Below are positions 38,515 to 47,786 of a stretch of DNA of 64,000 bases, one piece after another; position 1 is the first letter of the stretch, and each line of letters opens with the position of its first letter. The notes beneath the pieces are model-generated. The model did not search any database, was not told the DNA's origin, and saw only the letters and a list, made by a program, of their open reading frames with translations. Both the position numbers and the translations under genes were made by a program. This stretch comes from Cognaticolwellia mytili (GTDB lineage: Bacteria > Pseudomonadota > Gammaproteobacteria > Enterobacterales > Alteromonadaceae): contig NZ_NBOF01000002.1 in assembly GCF_002104475.1 (NCBI RefSeq), positions 310,001 to 374,000 of the forward strand, read 5' to 3'.

Positions 38515-39525
38515 ATGATTAACACCTCAAATTGTATTATTGAACACCCAATAGAAAAATTAAATACTGAAAACTGGCAGAAACTCGTCAATATGATGGC
38601 TGAGCTTTTCGATGCAGCGAGTGGTGTTATTGTACAATACCGCCAGCAAAGTTTTAATGTTGTTGCTACCAGTGAAAATACGAATAACTTTCTTGAAGTA
38701 AACGCCACTTGGCCCTGGGACATTAAAAGCTTTTGCCGACGTATTGTTGAGACTAACGATAAACTCTATGTTAAAAACGCTTTAGATGACGACGAATGGG
38801 CACATGTTCCGCCAGTTGTTGATGGGCCTGTAAGATCTTATTTAGGCTACCCATTACTTTGGCCTGACGGCTCACTATTTGGCTCTTTTTGTGTCATCGA
38901 TTCTAAAGCAACTAATTATTCTGCAGCATTAGAAAAAGCGCTAGGCCAACTTAAACTTATCGTCGAAAATGATCTTCGCTACGTTACTCAAATCATCGAA
39001 ACGAATGAATTACTGACTGAAAAGATATCACAAGAAAAACAACTTAAAAAACTCGCTCTATATGACCAACTTACTGGTTGTGCCAATCGTAATTTATTGA
39101 TTGACCGCGTTGATTATCAAATAGCACAAGCACAGAGAAACAACTCTCAATTTAGCTTAGTTTATTTTGACCTTGATAGATTCAAGCCTATTAATGACAA
39201 TTATGGTCATCAATGTGGAGACTTGGTCTTGACTAACATCGGCAAAGAGGTCAAAGCGGCGGTACGAGAAACAGACACCCTCGCTAGAGTTGGCGGCGAC
39301 GAATTTGTTATAGTAATGAACAAAAAAATCAAAAACGATAAAATTAAACAAAAGCTGTTAGAGACGATAGAGATGCCAATCCAATATGGCGACGTAACTG
39401 TTTCTGTATCAGCAAGCATTGGTATCGCTAGCTACCCTAATGATGGAAAAACAGTGGAAGCTTTATTAGCAGCGGCTGATGCTAATATGTACTCAGACAA
39501 AGCAAAAAATGCATTTACTAATTAA
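38515..39525 (+). CDS. GAF-GGDEF diguanylate cyclase
   Basis: 336 aa cytosolic enzyme making c-di-GMP. The N-terminal GAF-like sensor (about 15-155: RSYLGYPLLWPDGSLFGSFCVID) is followed by a short coiled linker and the GGDEF domain from about 180 (DQLTGCANRNLLIDRV, YFDLDRFKPINDNYGH, RVGGDEFVIV). The active-site motif GGDEF is intact; there is no clear inhibitory R-x-x-D four residues upstream (the segment there is RETD, which could be one). A paralogue lies at 60161-61129. Confidence 0.93.
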   Translation: MINTSNCIIEHPIEKLNTENWQKLVNMMAELFDAASGVIVQYRQQSFNVVATSENTNNFLEVNATWPWDIKSFCRRIVETNDKLYVKNALDDDEWAHVPPVVDGPVRSYLGYPLLWPDGSLFGSFCVIDSKATNYSAALEKALGQLKLIVENDLRYVTQIIETNELLTEKISQEKQLKKLALYDQLTGCANRNLLIDRVDYQIAQAQRNNSQFSLVYFDLDRFKPINDNYGHQCGDLVLTNIGKEVKAAVRETDTLARVGGDEFVIVMNKKIKNDKIKQKLLETIEMPIQYGDVTVSVSASIGIASYPNDGKTVEALLAAADANMYSDKAKNAFTN

Positions 39526-39610
39526 AAAAACTCGCCATTAATGTTAATTTATCGCAAAATAATTTTACATAAAGTATATAGATTATAAAAATCATTTCAT
39601 CTGAAACGCT

Positions 39611-40069
39611 ATGGATTCATTCGATAAAAAAATATTAAAAATTCTACAAGATGACTGCACTTCTTCGGTTAGTAATGTGGCCAGCCAAGTAGGTTTATCA
39701 ACCACACCTTGTTGGCGCCGCATTCAAGCGATGGAAAAGTCTGGCATCATAAAAGGTCGTGTTGCACTTGCCGACCCTGAAAAACTCAATGTTGGTTTAA
39801 CGGTATTTGTTACCATCAAAACGAATCAACATAATCCTGAATGGTTAAGTGAGTTTAGAAACGTCGCTGAAGACTTCCCTGAAATTATCGAGTTTTACCG
39901 CATGAGTGGTGAAGTTGATTACCTATTACGCGTTGCCGTGCCAGATATGAAAGCCTACGACAGCTTTTATAAACGCTTGATAACACGGGCAAGCTTTGCT
40001 GATATCAGTTCAAGTTTCGCGATGGAAGAAATTAAATATACCACTGCTTTGCCTGTCGATTATATTTAG
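39611..40069 (+). CDS. Lrp/AsnC-family transcriptional regulator
   Basis: 152 aa. A helix-turn-helix starts right at the N-terminus (DSFDKKILKILQDDCTSSVSNVASQVGLSTTPCWRRIQAME) and is followed by the RAM ligand domain (VFVTIKTNQH, EFYRMSGEVDYLLRVAVPDMKAYDSFY). It is a small dual activator/repressor that typically senses amino acids. Target unknown; it converges on the enolase-superfamily gene with a terminator between. Confidence 0.93.
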   Translation: MDSFDKKILKILQDDCTSSVSNVASQVGLSTTPCWRRIQAMEKSGIIKGRVALADPEKLNVGLTVFVTIKTNQHNPEWLSEFRNVAEDFPEIIEFYRMSGEVDYLLRVAVPDMKAYDSFYKRLITRASFADISSSFAMEEIKYTTALPVDYI

Positions 40070-40119
40070 TCGAAAAAAGACATTGGCAGTAGTTCATTGT
40101 TTTTGCAATAAAAGAAAAT

Positions 40120-40146
40120 AAAAGGGGAGCTTTCGCTCCCCTTTTT
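40120..40146. terminator. Bidirectional terminator between Lrp and enolase-type genes
   Basis: AAAGGGGAGC, loop TTTC and GCTCCCCTTT with T-run form a strong GC-rich stem. Confidence 0.9.
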
Positions 40147-40166
40147 AATGCTTTAATTTAGCCACC

Positions 40167-41351
40167 TTACTTTAAAGCATTCACCGTCACATTAGGCGAA
40201 CGCTTGACGATTTCGTCATTAAGTTCAATACCAATACCAGGAGTATCTGGCGCTTGAAAAAAGCCATTAATTGGCTGTGGGTCTTGTAAGCATAACTCAC
40301 GGTTCCAATCTTTAATGGCATAAGTATGATGCTCATGAATTAAAAAGTTTGGAATCGCCGTTTCTAAATGAAGCGATGCTGCCGTTGCTACTGGGCCACC
40401 ACAAACATGGGCTTGAATACGAATATCATAAACATCGGCATAGTCACACACTTTTTTCGCTTCGGTAAAGCCACCACATAAGCCAATATCAGGCTGTAGC
40501 ACATCAATACTTTGATCTTCAAAATAAGGGCGCACATCCCAACGATGATATAAACGCTCGCCACCGGCAATCGGTACATTAACGTTATCAGCCACTTTTT
40601 TGTGTACCGCTGAATTTAAATAATTAACCGGCTCTTCATAAAACATACAGCCAACTTCTTCAACAATTTTGCCCATTTGAATAGCTGATGCCGCGCCCAT
40701 TAATGAATGCGATTCAAAGATAATATCAACATCTTCACCAACAGCATCACGAATAGCGCGTAAACGATTGCCAAATAAGCGCATTTGTTTCGGGGTAAAT
40801 AGCTTTGTGCGATCAAACGACGAACTGCCATCTTGGTTATAAACAATCGGGTCAACTTTTACCGCGTCATAGCCTTGTGCAACCGCTTTTAATGCCGCTT
40901 CGGCGTATTGTGCTGGCTCTATTAGTTTGTTGATTTGTGTGTCCCAATCGAACTGCAATTGGCTAGCATAAGTACGTAGCTTGTCATTCGTTTTACCGCC
41001 TAGTAATTGATAGACCGGCAAACCTAGAGCTTTACCTTTAATATCCCATAATGCGGTATCTATTGCGCTCATTGCTGAATAAAGCACAGGCCCTCCGCCT
41101 AGTCCCCAAAAGCTTTCTCGCAACATACGTGACCAAAGTAATTCTGTATTAAAAGGGTTAAAGCCAATAAGCACCGCTTCGCTAATTTCTTTTAGCATTG
41201 CCGCAGCAGCACTATGTCCCCAATCATAAGCAAGACCAGCTTCACCAACACCACTAATGCCTTCATCGGTATGTACGCGAATAAACACCGGATTCCAACC
41301 AGGACGCTTCGGACATTCAATATCAAAAATTTCTACATGAGTTACTTTCAT
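40167..41351 (-). CDS. Mandelate racemase/muconate lactonizing enzyme superfamily, sugar-acid dehydratase-like
   Basis: 394 aa. The N-terminal capping domain (GVGEAGLAYDWG) is followed by a TIM barrel with YDAVKVDPIV, DVDIIFESHSLM, FYEEPVNYLN and PIAGGERLYHRWD (three acidic metal ligands). The pattern, including DVLQPDIGLCGGFTEAKKVCDYADVYDI and a C-terminal APDTPGIGIELND, is closest to the DgoD/RspA-type dehydratases of sugar acids. With the SDR and lactonase nearby, a fuconate-type dehydratase is conceivable. GAGAG precedes the ATG. The class II aldolase gene is just upstream on the same strand. Confidence 0.87.
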   Translation of the reverse strand: MKVTHVEIFDIECPKRPGWNPVFIRVHTDEGISGVGEAGLAYDWGHSAAAAMLKEISEAVLIGFNPFNTELLWSRMLRESFWGLGGGPVLYSAMSAIDTALWDIKGKALGLPVYQLLGGKTNDKLRTYASQLQFDWDTQINKLIEPAQYAEAALKAVAQGYDAVKVDPIVYNQDGSSSFDRTKLFTPKQMRLFGNRLRAIRDAVGEDVDIIFESHSLMGAASAIQMGKIVEEVGCMFYEEPVNYLNSAVHKKVADNVNVPIAGGERLYHRWDVRPYFEDQSIDVLQPDIGLCGGFTEAKKVCDYADVYDIRIQAHVCGGPVATAASLHLETAIPNFLIHEHHTYAIKDWNRELCLQDPQPINGFFQAPDTPGIGIELNDEIVKRSPNVTVNALK

Positions 41352-41403
41352 TACGCTCTCTTTAAATTCTTATGTGTTAATTTTATCAGCTATCATTTCA
41401 TCG

Positions 41404-42174
41404 CTATAATGCGAAACTAGGATCTACTTTATAAACCCGACGCAGCATCGCCGGCCATGCTTTTTGGCCGCCTGTTAAGCCAGTATGAACAATATTTGCT
41501 TGACCTTTAATGCCATCAACAATACTTTGATCAACTAATATCGGCTTCATACCCGTCGACATAACTTGCACTTGAATTTGGCAAGCACGTATTAAATCGT
41601 ACATATGCATAAACGCATCACCAATAGTTTTACCCATCGTTAATGCACCGTGGTTGCGCAGTAGCATAAAGTTTTTATCGCCTAAGTCTTGCTGTAAACG
41701 TAACTTTTCATCACCATTTACCGCTAACCCTTCATAATCGTGATAGCTCATTGAAGCTAAAGCGAACATTGAATATTGGCTTATCGGCAGCAGTCCTTCC
41801 TCTAGACTAGCCACCGCAATTGCTTCATTACAATGCACATGCAAGGCACAAATATCGTCATGACGAACTTCATGAACAGCACTATGGATAGTAAAGCCAG
41901 CAGGGTTAAACTCAAATGGACAGTCGGCATCAACAATATTGCCTGTCATATCAATTTTAACCAAATTCGAGGCTGTTATTTCATCAAAGCGCAAACCAAA
42001 AGCATTGATCAGCACATATTCAGTATCAGGAATTCGCACAGAAACATGGGTATAAATTAAATCATCCCAGCCGTGCAAGGCAATTAAGCGATAACATGCG
42101 GCTAAATCGACTCTTAATTGCCACTCTTGTGCTGATACTTTATTTTTCAAATCAATGACGGGAATAGTTAACAC
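41404..42174 (-). CDS. Class II aldolase/adducin family protein
   Basis: 256 aa zinc-type fold. The N-terminal CYRLIALHGWDDLIYTHVSVRIPD and the metal site ALHVHCNEAIAVAS (His-x-His) and MLLRNHGALTMG, with a third His, are standard for fuculose-phosphate aldolase relatives. Many stand-alone family members are not aldolases, so the reaction is uncertain. The start is GTG at 42174. It is first of a pair with the dehydratase-like gene (52-base gap). Confidence 0.88.
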   Translation of the reverse strand: MLTIPVIDLKNKVSAQEWQLRVDLAACYRLIALHGWDDLIYTHVSVRIPDTEYVLINAFGLRFDEITASNLVKIDMTGNIVDADCPFEFNPAGFTIHSAVHEVRHDDICALHVHCNEAIAVASLEEGLLPISQYSMFALASMSYHDYEGLAVNGDEKLRLQQDLGDKNFMLLRNHGALTMGKTIGDAFMHMYDLIRACQIQVQVMSTGMKPILVDQSIVDGIKGQANIVHTGLTGGQKAWPAMLRRVYKVDPSFAL

Positions 42175-42321
42175 CAGCTTTACTACCTTTTATTTTCATC
42201 TGTTAAATATATTTAACTAAATAATTTAACGAGGTGTGTGATTTTTATGCTACAAACCATATCCTATGATGAAGCTGAGTTAAAGCACCAGATATTCTTA
42301 CTTAGATCTAAAAGGTAAACT

Positions 42322-43101
42322 ATGTGTATTTTATTTATTGCCATTAAACAACATCCTGACTACCCCGTGATTATTTGTGCCAATCGAGATGAGTTTCATC
42401 GACGGCCAACAGAAAATATGCACTGGTGGCCTGAGCAAAATATTTTGGCGGGTAAAGACTTACAAGCAGGAGGCACGTGGTTAGGCTTAAGTCCTAACGG
42501 CAACTTTTCAGCTTTAACTAACTTTCGCCGCCCTGCAAATTTTGATGAAAAAAAGCGTTCACGTGGTGACTTGGTCGTACAAGCATTAACAACGAACCAT
42601 GAAAGTACCCAGCAAGTTTTAACCAATGAGTCTGAGCAATATAACGGTTTCAACTTAGTTTTTGGGCAATTAAATAACTTACAAGCATTTGATAGCGTTA
42701 ATAAGAAATTCGTAACGCTAGCAAAGGGGGTTCATAGTATTTGTAATGGCGCACTTGATGATGTTTGGCCAAAAATGGCTTCAGGATTAACAACACTCGA
42801 AAAATTAATTACCATTGAAGAAATAAATATTGAGCAGTTTTTTACTGTGATGAAAAACCAAGATATTGCGGAAGATCAGCACGTGCCTAATACGGGCTTA
42901 AGTGCTGAGTTAGAGTCATTACTGAGTAGTATTTTTATTGTTTCTCCTGAATACGGTACCCGTTCAACCGCCATCATATTACAAAATAAAATTGGTGAAA
43001 TTGAAGTTTATGAACGTAACTACAACCATGAAGGCAAGGTGCTAAACCATACTGAATTTCAAATACCTCCTCTACAAACCCAAATGAGCTCCAATCAATA
43101 A
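42322..43101 (+). CDS. NRDE/TANGO2-family protein
   Basis: 259 aa. MCILFIAIKQHP at the very start with Cys2 (a candidate N-terminal nucleophile after Met removal), CANRDEFHRRPT giving the name NRDE, and WLGLSPNGNFSALTNFR. C-terminal GTRSTAIILQN closes the family pattern. Human TANGO2 relatives are linked to heme or lipid handling, but bacterial function is not settled. AAAGG lies before the ATG. It ends base to base with the convergent mini-gene. Confidence 0.9.
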   Translation: MCILFIAIKQHPDYPVIICANRDEFHRRPTENMHWWPEQNILAGKDLQAGGTWLGLSPNGNFSALTNFRRPANFDEKKRSRGDLVVQALTTNHESTQQVLTNESEQYNGFNLVFGQLNNLQAFDSVNKKFVTLAKGVHSICNGALDDVWPKMASGLTTLEKLITIEEINIEQFFTVMKNQDIAEDQHVPNTGLSAELESLLSSIFIVSPEYGTRSTAIILQNKIGEIEVYERNYNHEGKVLNHTEFQIPPLQTQMSSNQ

Positions 43102-43275
43102 CTAAACCATCTCGCGAATAATAGCGGCAAAAATTGCAATAAAAACCACCACCCATAATATTTTAGAGTACTTTTGTTGCTGCTCAGCTTCCATCGGTTT
43201 ACCAAAACGTTCTCCTAAAATAACCATTGCAGCTACAGCAGAAAAAACACACAATAAAATAATCAATAAAGTCAT
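43102..43275 (-). CDS. Small two-helix membrane protein
   Basis: About 57 aa from ATG 43275 (or 61 from GTG 43287). Hydrophobic helix MTLLIILLCVFSAVAAMVIL, a polar loop GERFGKPMEAEQQQKYSK and a second helix ILWVVVFIAIFAAI. Neither start has a clear ribosome site. It abuts the NRDE gene without a gap. Such short membrane proteins are often conserved in this group; no family is recognised. Confidence 0.6.
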   Translation of the reverse strand: MTLLIILLCVFSAVAAMVILGERFGKPMEAEQQQKYSKILWVVVFIAIFAAIIREMV

Positions 43276-43465
43276 GTAGTTTGTCACTCAAATCAAAGTT
43301 GTTAGTCTAATTCATCATACCTAACTTAGCACTATCCGCAAACTTTCTAACAAATACAAAATAAGCATTATTTTCAATAAATTTAACAAGATCACACTTC
43401 TGTGCTTTCATTTTAAAATTAATCATTTACCATAGAAAATTATTTTCAATGTGAATGATTTTGCC

Positions 43466-44692
43466 ATGTCAAATACTGATAATTTTATCGATAAACGTCG
43501 GTTTATAATACGTTTAGGCAAAGCCTTACATAAGTTTGGTACTCCTGCATATCGCTTAGAGGCGCATTTAACAAATGTTTCTGAAAGTTTAGGGTTGTTT
43601 GGATCTTTTGTGATCACACCTACGTCTTTAACGTTTGTATTATCGCAAGACCACGAAAACCAAGACTACAATCACATTCTTCGCGTTGCGCCTGGCGATC
43701 TCGATTTAGGCTCATTAGCCCGTGCTGATGAATTGGTTGACGAGTTAACCTCAGGCCAAAGAACCTTAGCAGAATCTATCGAACGCCTTGACGATATTGC
43801 CAATAAACCCAATCCATACGGACGCTTTTTAACTTTCCTTGCTTTTGGTGCCTCAAGTGGTGCATTTGCCATGCTAATGCAAACTAGCTGGAACGATGTT
43901 TTCTGGTCAACTTTACTCGGTATGATTGTTTGTTTATTTACCTTTTGGGCTGAACGTTCGAAGCGAGTAACTGACATGTTAGAGCCTATATCTGCACTAA
44001 CAAGTGCAATTTTAGCTTCTGCCATTGCTTTAATTGACCCTAGTATCAATATTCCGTTGGTCATTTTATCTAGCATTATCGCTTTTATACCTGGTCTAGC
44101 ATTAACTTTGGCATTGTCAGAACTTGCCGCCCGAAATTTAATGTCCGGCACCGCACGTATTATGGACGCGTTAATGATCCTATTTAAAATTTATTTTGGC
44201 GGTGTACTAGGTATTGCATTAGGCAAAATGCTGTGGGGAGAGGTCGCGTTTGTTGAGCCATCACATACTCCTGAATGGACCGTATGGGCAGCAGTTACCA
44301 CGCTATCAATCAGCTTAGTTATCTTGTTTAGGTGCCGTAAAAAAGATGCACCTTGGGGCATTATTTCTGGCTACGTAGCGTTTGGCGCTAGCATCGTTGG
44401 CGCAGAATATTTAGGTGTTGCTTTAGGCGCTTTCGTTGGTGCTTTTGCATTAGGAATTTATAGTAATATTTTCTCCCGTATCATGAACTTACCGTCTAGT
44501 GTAGTGAAGTTATTGGGATTAGTCGTGTTAGTTCCTGGTAGTAAAGTTTATATCGGTTTAAATCACGCGGTCTCTGGGCAAACCATGCTGAATGCGACCG
44601 ATATTGGCTCGCAGGCCTTCTTGATTTTCATGTCGCTAGTCGCGGGGTTAATCTTCGCTAACGTCGCACTGCCATCAAGAAAAACACTGTAA
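43466..44692 (+). CDS. Threonine/serine exporter ThrE family (DUF1212 + DUF3815)
   Basis: About 408 aa. The N-terminal domain (GKALHKFGTPAYRLEAHL) is the DUF1212 half; around ten membrane helices follow, with PGLALTLALSELAARNLMSGTARI the conserved ThrE segment, and a second domain ending with GYVAFGASIVGAEYLG and VVLVPGSKVYIGL. It exports Thr/Ser in characterised members. The ATG at 43466 is preferred to a GTG 15 bases upstream; neither has a good ribosome site. Confidence 0.87.
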   Translation: MSNTDNFIDKRRFIIRLGKALHKFGTPAYRLEAHLTNVSESLGLFGSFVITPTSLTFVLSQDHENQDYNHILRVAPGDLDLGSLARADELVDELTSGQRTLAESIERLDDIANKPNPYGRFLTFLAFGASSGAFAMLMQTSWNDVFWSTLLGMIVCLFTFWAERSKRVTDMLEPISALTSAILASAIALIDPSINIPLVILSSIIAFIPGLALTLALSELAARNLMSGTARIMDALMILFKIYFGGVLGIALGKMLWGEVAFVEPSHTPEWTVWAAVTTLSISLVILFRCRKKDAPWGIISGYVAFGASIVGAEYLGVALGAFVGAFALGIYSNIFSRIMNLPSSVVKLLGLVVLVPGSKVYIGLNHAVSGQTMLNATDIGSQAFLIFMSLVAGLIFANVALPSRKTL

Positions 44693-44723
44693 TGAATTAC
44701 ATCAATGTTAAGGCAGTTCATTA

Positions 44724-45326
44724 ATGGTCACTAAAACTAAATATCATCATGGTGATTTACGTAAATCATTAGTCAGTACTGCCAGCGATATGGTGGCAGA
44801 AGACGGAATTGAAGGTTTATCATTACGTAAGCTTGCCGAAAAGATTGGCGTTTCCCGCACCGCTGCCTATCATCATTTTACTGATAAAAATGACTTGTTG
44901 TGTGCTATCGCAGAGCAAGCTTTTGAACGTTGGCATAAAATTTCAAGTGAAATTTTCTCACAAGAAAACCTGTCTAATGTCGACAAGTACCGTAGCTTTG
45001 TCCACGCTTACATTAGCTTTGCTAATGAAAACCCGTCGTTATACGAGCTAATGTTTGGCCGTGTAATTTGGAAAGAAAACAACAGTACTGCAACGCTTAA
45101 AAGTATTGCTTACACTAGTTTTAATTACCAAGTCGAAATGATTAAACTTTGGCAAGAACAAGGCATTATTAATAGTGAAGAGAATACCTTAAGGCTCGCA
45201 CAAGTTTCTTGGGCAACTTTACACGGTATTGCGCGTTTAGTAATTGATGGAATTTACGCACAGGAAAATCAAATCGATGAAATGTGTGAATGTGCTGTTA
45301 ACGTTTTCCTGATCGATAATACTTGA
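44724..45326 (+). CDS. TetR/AcrR-family regulator
   Basis: 200 aa. N-terminal helix-turn-helix: YHHGDLRKSLVSTASDMVAEDGIEGLSLRKLAEKIGVSRTAAYHHF. The ligand domain has FVHAYISFANENPSLYELMFGRVIW, the WHG-type C-terminal pattern. AAGG precedes the ATG. It follows the ThrE-like gene by 31 bases and may regulate it or be co-transcribed. Ligand unknown. Confidence 0.92.
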   Translation: MVTKTKYHHGDLRKSLVSTASDMVAEDGIEGLSLRKLAEKIGVSRTAAYHHFTDKNDLLCAIAEQAFERWHKISSEIFSQENLSNVDKYRSFVHAYISFANENPSLYELMFGRVIWKENNSTATLKSIAYTSFNYQVEMIKLWQEQGIINSEENTLRLAQVSWATLHGIARLVIDGIYAQENQIDEMCECAVNVFLIDNT

Positions 45327-45411
45327 TTTCAATAGCATTTAACTGCAATAACGCTTAGTTTCACTAACTCTATTAAAAAGTAAGATCTAAAAATTCATTA
45401 AGGTGATCATT

Positions 45412-46026
45412 ATGTCAACGTCAGAAGATAAGACAAAGTTAGCGCAGTTCGATGAGTTTTTCTCGATTGATTACCGCTTCAATATTAATGTTTCACCTCT
45501 GGGCTCGGCGCAATTGCCGAGTTACGAAGAATTTATTGAGGAAATGCCAGCACCGTTCAAAATTGCTTCGGAAATAACGACACTGGATCAAGGTGCCTTA
45601 CGTCCACTGCAAGCTGTAGCTGGTGTTGCAAGCCAACTAATGGAATATTTAAATCATCAAGCAAAAAAAATGGATTTACTGGTAGGTTATATCCTAAATC
45701 AACAAGATCTTGAAAATGAACGATATCAAGCAATCAAGTTTGGCGGTGGCGGTATCATATTTAAAGCTGACTTATCATCTGAGTTTAACATTGGTGACTT
45801 CATTCATTTGAAGTTGTTTTTTGCTGAAGACAACAGCGCACTATTTTGCCTTGGTGAAATCATCAGCTACGAAGAAAACGACGATCATAAACAACATAAA
45901 GTGGTGTTTCACCATATTCGTGAAAAGGACCGTGAATTGTTAGTTCGTAACAGCTTGCATCAGCAATCAAAGCAGCTGCAAGCGTTAGCTCAGCAGCGTA
46001 ATGAAGCAAAAAACACGCAAACATAA
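45412..46026 (+). CDS. PilZ-like domain protein
   Basis: 204 aa. An N-terminal half (FDEFFSIDYRFNINVSPLG) precedes a helical part (LRPLQAVAGVASQLMEYLNHQAKKMDLLVGYIL) and a beta-rich C-terminal half with FGGGGIIFKADLSSEFNIGDFIHLKLFF and HKVVFHHIREKDRELLVR. The layout (helical lead then small beta barrel) matches PilZ c-di-GMP receptors of this lineage, but the RxxxR and D/NxSxxG motifs are altered (GGGGIIF), so binding is uncertain. The start at 45412 has AAGG at good spacing. Confidence 0.68.
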   Translation: MSTSEDKTKLAQFDEFFSIDYRFNINVSPLGSAQLPSYEEFIEEMPAPFKIASEITTLDQGALRPLQAVAGVASQLMEYLNHQAKKMDLLVGYILNQQDLENERYQAIKFGGGGIIFKADLSSEFNIGDFIHLKLFFAEDNSALFCLGEIISYEENDDHKQHKVVFHHIREKDRELLVRNSLHQQSKQLQALAQQRNEAKNTQT

Positions 46027-46219
46027 CCACTTGTTTTGAGCTAGCAGCAACATTTATATTTTTTATATGTGAATGAAGTAACCTAGCTAGCTCAATTAAA
46101 TTCACCTCCTCTTTAGCTAATTTATCTTTTTAAAACAACGTCATTATTCAAGCAATTAGAACCTTTTTCAGCTATTCGCCAACTAAAACAATAAAAATGA
46201 ATACGTATGTAAACACCTA

Positions 46220-46297
46220 GTTAATATTCGATGCTTATTTTATGCTCAATTCGTTAACAAATTAGAAACATAATAAAATAAGCTAACGAATATTAAC
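46220..46297 (+). promoter_or_regulatory. Long inverted repeat before the alpha-amylase gene
   Basis: Left arm 46220-46244 and right arm 46269-46297 are nearly complementary (outer GTTAATATTCG / CGAATATTAAC perfect, inner GCTTATTTTAT / ATAAAATAAGC with small gaps). The loop is about 24 bases and contains a further CGTTAAC. The right arm ends one base before the GAGG of the gene, so as RNA it could mask the ribosome site; as DNA it looks like paired operators. Confidence 0.65.
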
Positions 46298-46306
46298 GAG
46301 GAAAGT

Positions 46307-47719
46307 ATGAAATCTACATCAATGTTGAAAAGATTCACACAGGCATCAGTTATTACCAGCACCCTACTGTTTAGCCAATTATCAAGCGCAGACACAATAC
46401 TGCACGCTTTTAATTGGACTTACGACGACGTTGCCGCCAAAGCGCAAGAAATTGCCGACTTAGGCTATAAAAAAGTACTCGTTTCTCCCGCCTACAAGTC
46501 ATCAGGTAACGAATGGTGGGCTCGCTATCAACCACAAGACTTACGTGTCATTCATAGCCCTCTTGGCGATACCAACGATTTTAAAGACATGGTTAATGCG
46601 CTAAAAGCGAAAGGCGTAGAAACCTATGCTGATATCGTATTCAACCATATGGCAAACGAATCATACAAACGCTCAGACTTAAACTATCCGGGTGCGGAGG
46701 TACTTACTGAGTATGCCGCTGATAGCACTTATTATAATTCAATTAAACTATTTGGAGACTTACAACAAGGTAGTTTAGGCGCTGGTGATTTTCACCCTGC
46801 TGGTTGTATAACTGACTGGGGCAACCCAGGTCACGTGCAATATTGGCGTTTATGCGGCGGTAATGGCGATGTAGGCTTACCTGATTTAGACCCAAACAAT
46901 TGGGTAGTTTCACAGCAACAAACTTACTTACAAGCTTTAAAGACGATTGGCGTTACGGGCTTTCGTGTTGATGCTGCAAAACACATGAGCAATTACCACA
47001 TCAATGCTGTATTCAATGACAACATTAAAAGTGGTGTACATGTATTTGGCGAAATAATCACTTCAGGTGGCGCTGGCGACAATAGCTACGATAGCTTCCT
47101 TGCCCCTTATTTAAACGGCACCGGCCATAGTGCTTACGACTTTCCATTATTTGCCTCTTTACGTGGCGCACTTGGTTTTGGTGGTTCAATGAATCAACTA
47201 GCTGACCCAGGCGCATACGGCCAAGCATTATCAGGCGACAAAGCGGTAACGTTTTCAATTACTCATGATATTCCAAGCAACGATGGTTTTAGATATCAAA
47301 TTCTTAATGCCATCGATGAAACCTTAGCCAACGCCTACATTATGGGCCGTGATGGCGGCACACCAATGATCTACTCTGATCACAATGAAAGTAATGACGG
47401 TAGCCGCTGGGTTGATTTATATAAACGCTCAGATATCGCCGGTATGATTAAGTTTCACAATGCTGCACAAGGTCATGGTATGCAGGTCATGAGCTTTAAC
47501 GACTGTATTATTTTATTCAAACGTGATCATGTCGGCGTTGTTGGTATTAACAAATGTGATAACGGCCAAGATGTTTGGGTAAATACTGCTGAACATAATC
47601 TTTGGTGGCATAAAAACTACCGTGATGTAGTAGAAGGTGTTGATATACAAAACGTGAATAGCCAATGGCACAAATTTTACTTGCCTGGACGCAAAGCGAG
47701 AATGTGGCTGATGGAGTAA
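46307..47719 (+). CDS. Secreted alpha-amylase (GH13)
   Basis: 470 aa. A signal peptide ends near SQLSSA; the barrel starts DTILHAFNWTYDDV. The four GH13 regions are seen: DIVFNHM (region I), GFRVDAAKH (II, nucleophile Asp222), FGEIIT (III, acid/base Glu249) and SITHDIPSND (IV, His320-Asp321). Aeromonas-type and animal-like marine amylases share GCITDWGNPGHVQYW. It is shorter than many, with no carbohydrate-binding module. It cleaves alpha-1,4 bonds in starch or glycogen. GAGG is next to the long inverted repeat; a hairpin terminator follows. Confidence 0.93.
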   Translation: MKSTSMLKRFTQASVITSTLLFSQLSSADTILHAFNWTYDDVAAKAQEIADLGYKKVLVSPAYKSSGNEWWARYQPQDLRVIHSPLGDTNDFKDMVNALKAKGVETYADIVFNHMANESYKRSDLNYPGAEVLTEYAADSTYYNSIKLFGDLQQGSLGAGDFHPAGCITDWGNPGHVQYWRLCGGNGDVGLPDLDPNNWVVSQQQTYLQALKTIGVTGFRVDAAKHMSNYHINAVFNDNIKSGVHVFGEIITSGGAGDNSYDSFLAPYLNGTGHSAYDFPLFASLRGALGFGGSMNQLADPGAYGQALSGDKAVTFSITHDIPSNDGFRYQILNAIDETLANAYIMGRDGGTPMIYSDHNESNDGSRWVDLYKRSDIAGMIKFHNAAQGHGMQVMSFNDCIILFKRDHVGVVGINKCDNGQDVWVNTAEHNLWWHKNYRDVVEGVDIQNVNSQWHKFYLPGRKARMWLME

Positions 47720-47761
47720 AGCAGCCATTTAAAATAAATATTGTTATTTATCAGTCATTAA

Positions 47762-47786
47762 AAAACGCGACTAAATATCGCGTTTT
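47762..47786 (+). terminator. Terminator after alpha-amylase
   Basis: AAAACGCGA, loop CTAAATA and TCGCGTTTT. Confidence 0.82.

Noticed and set aside
44000-44160. Long antisense frame at 43672-44151 within the ThrE-like gene
   Set aside because: A shadow of a well-conserved membrane protein gene with no own motif or ribosome site.
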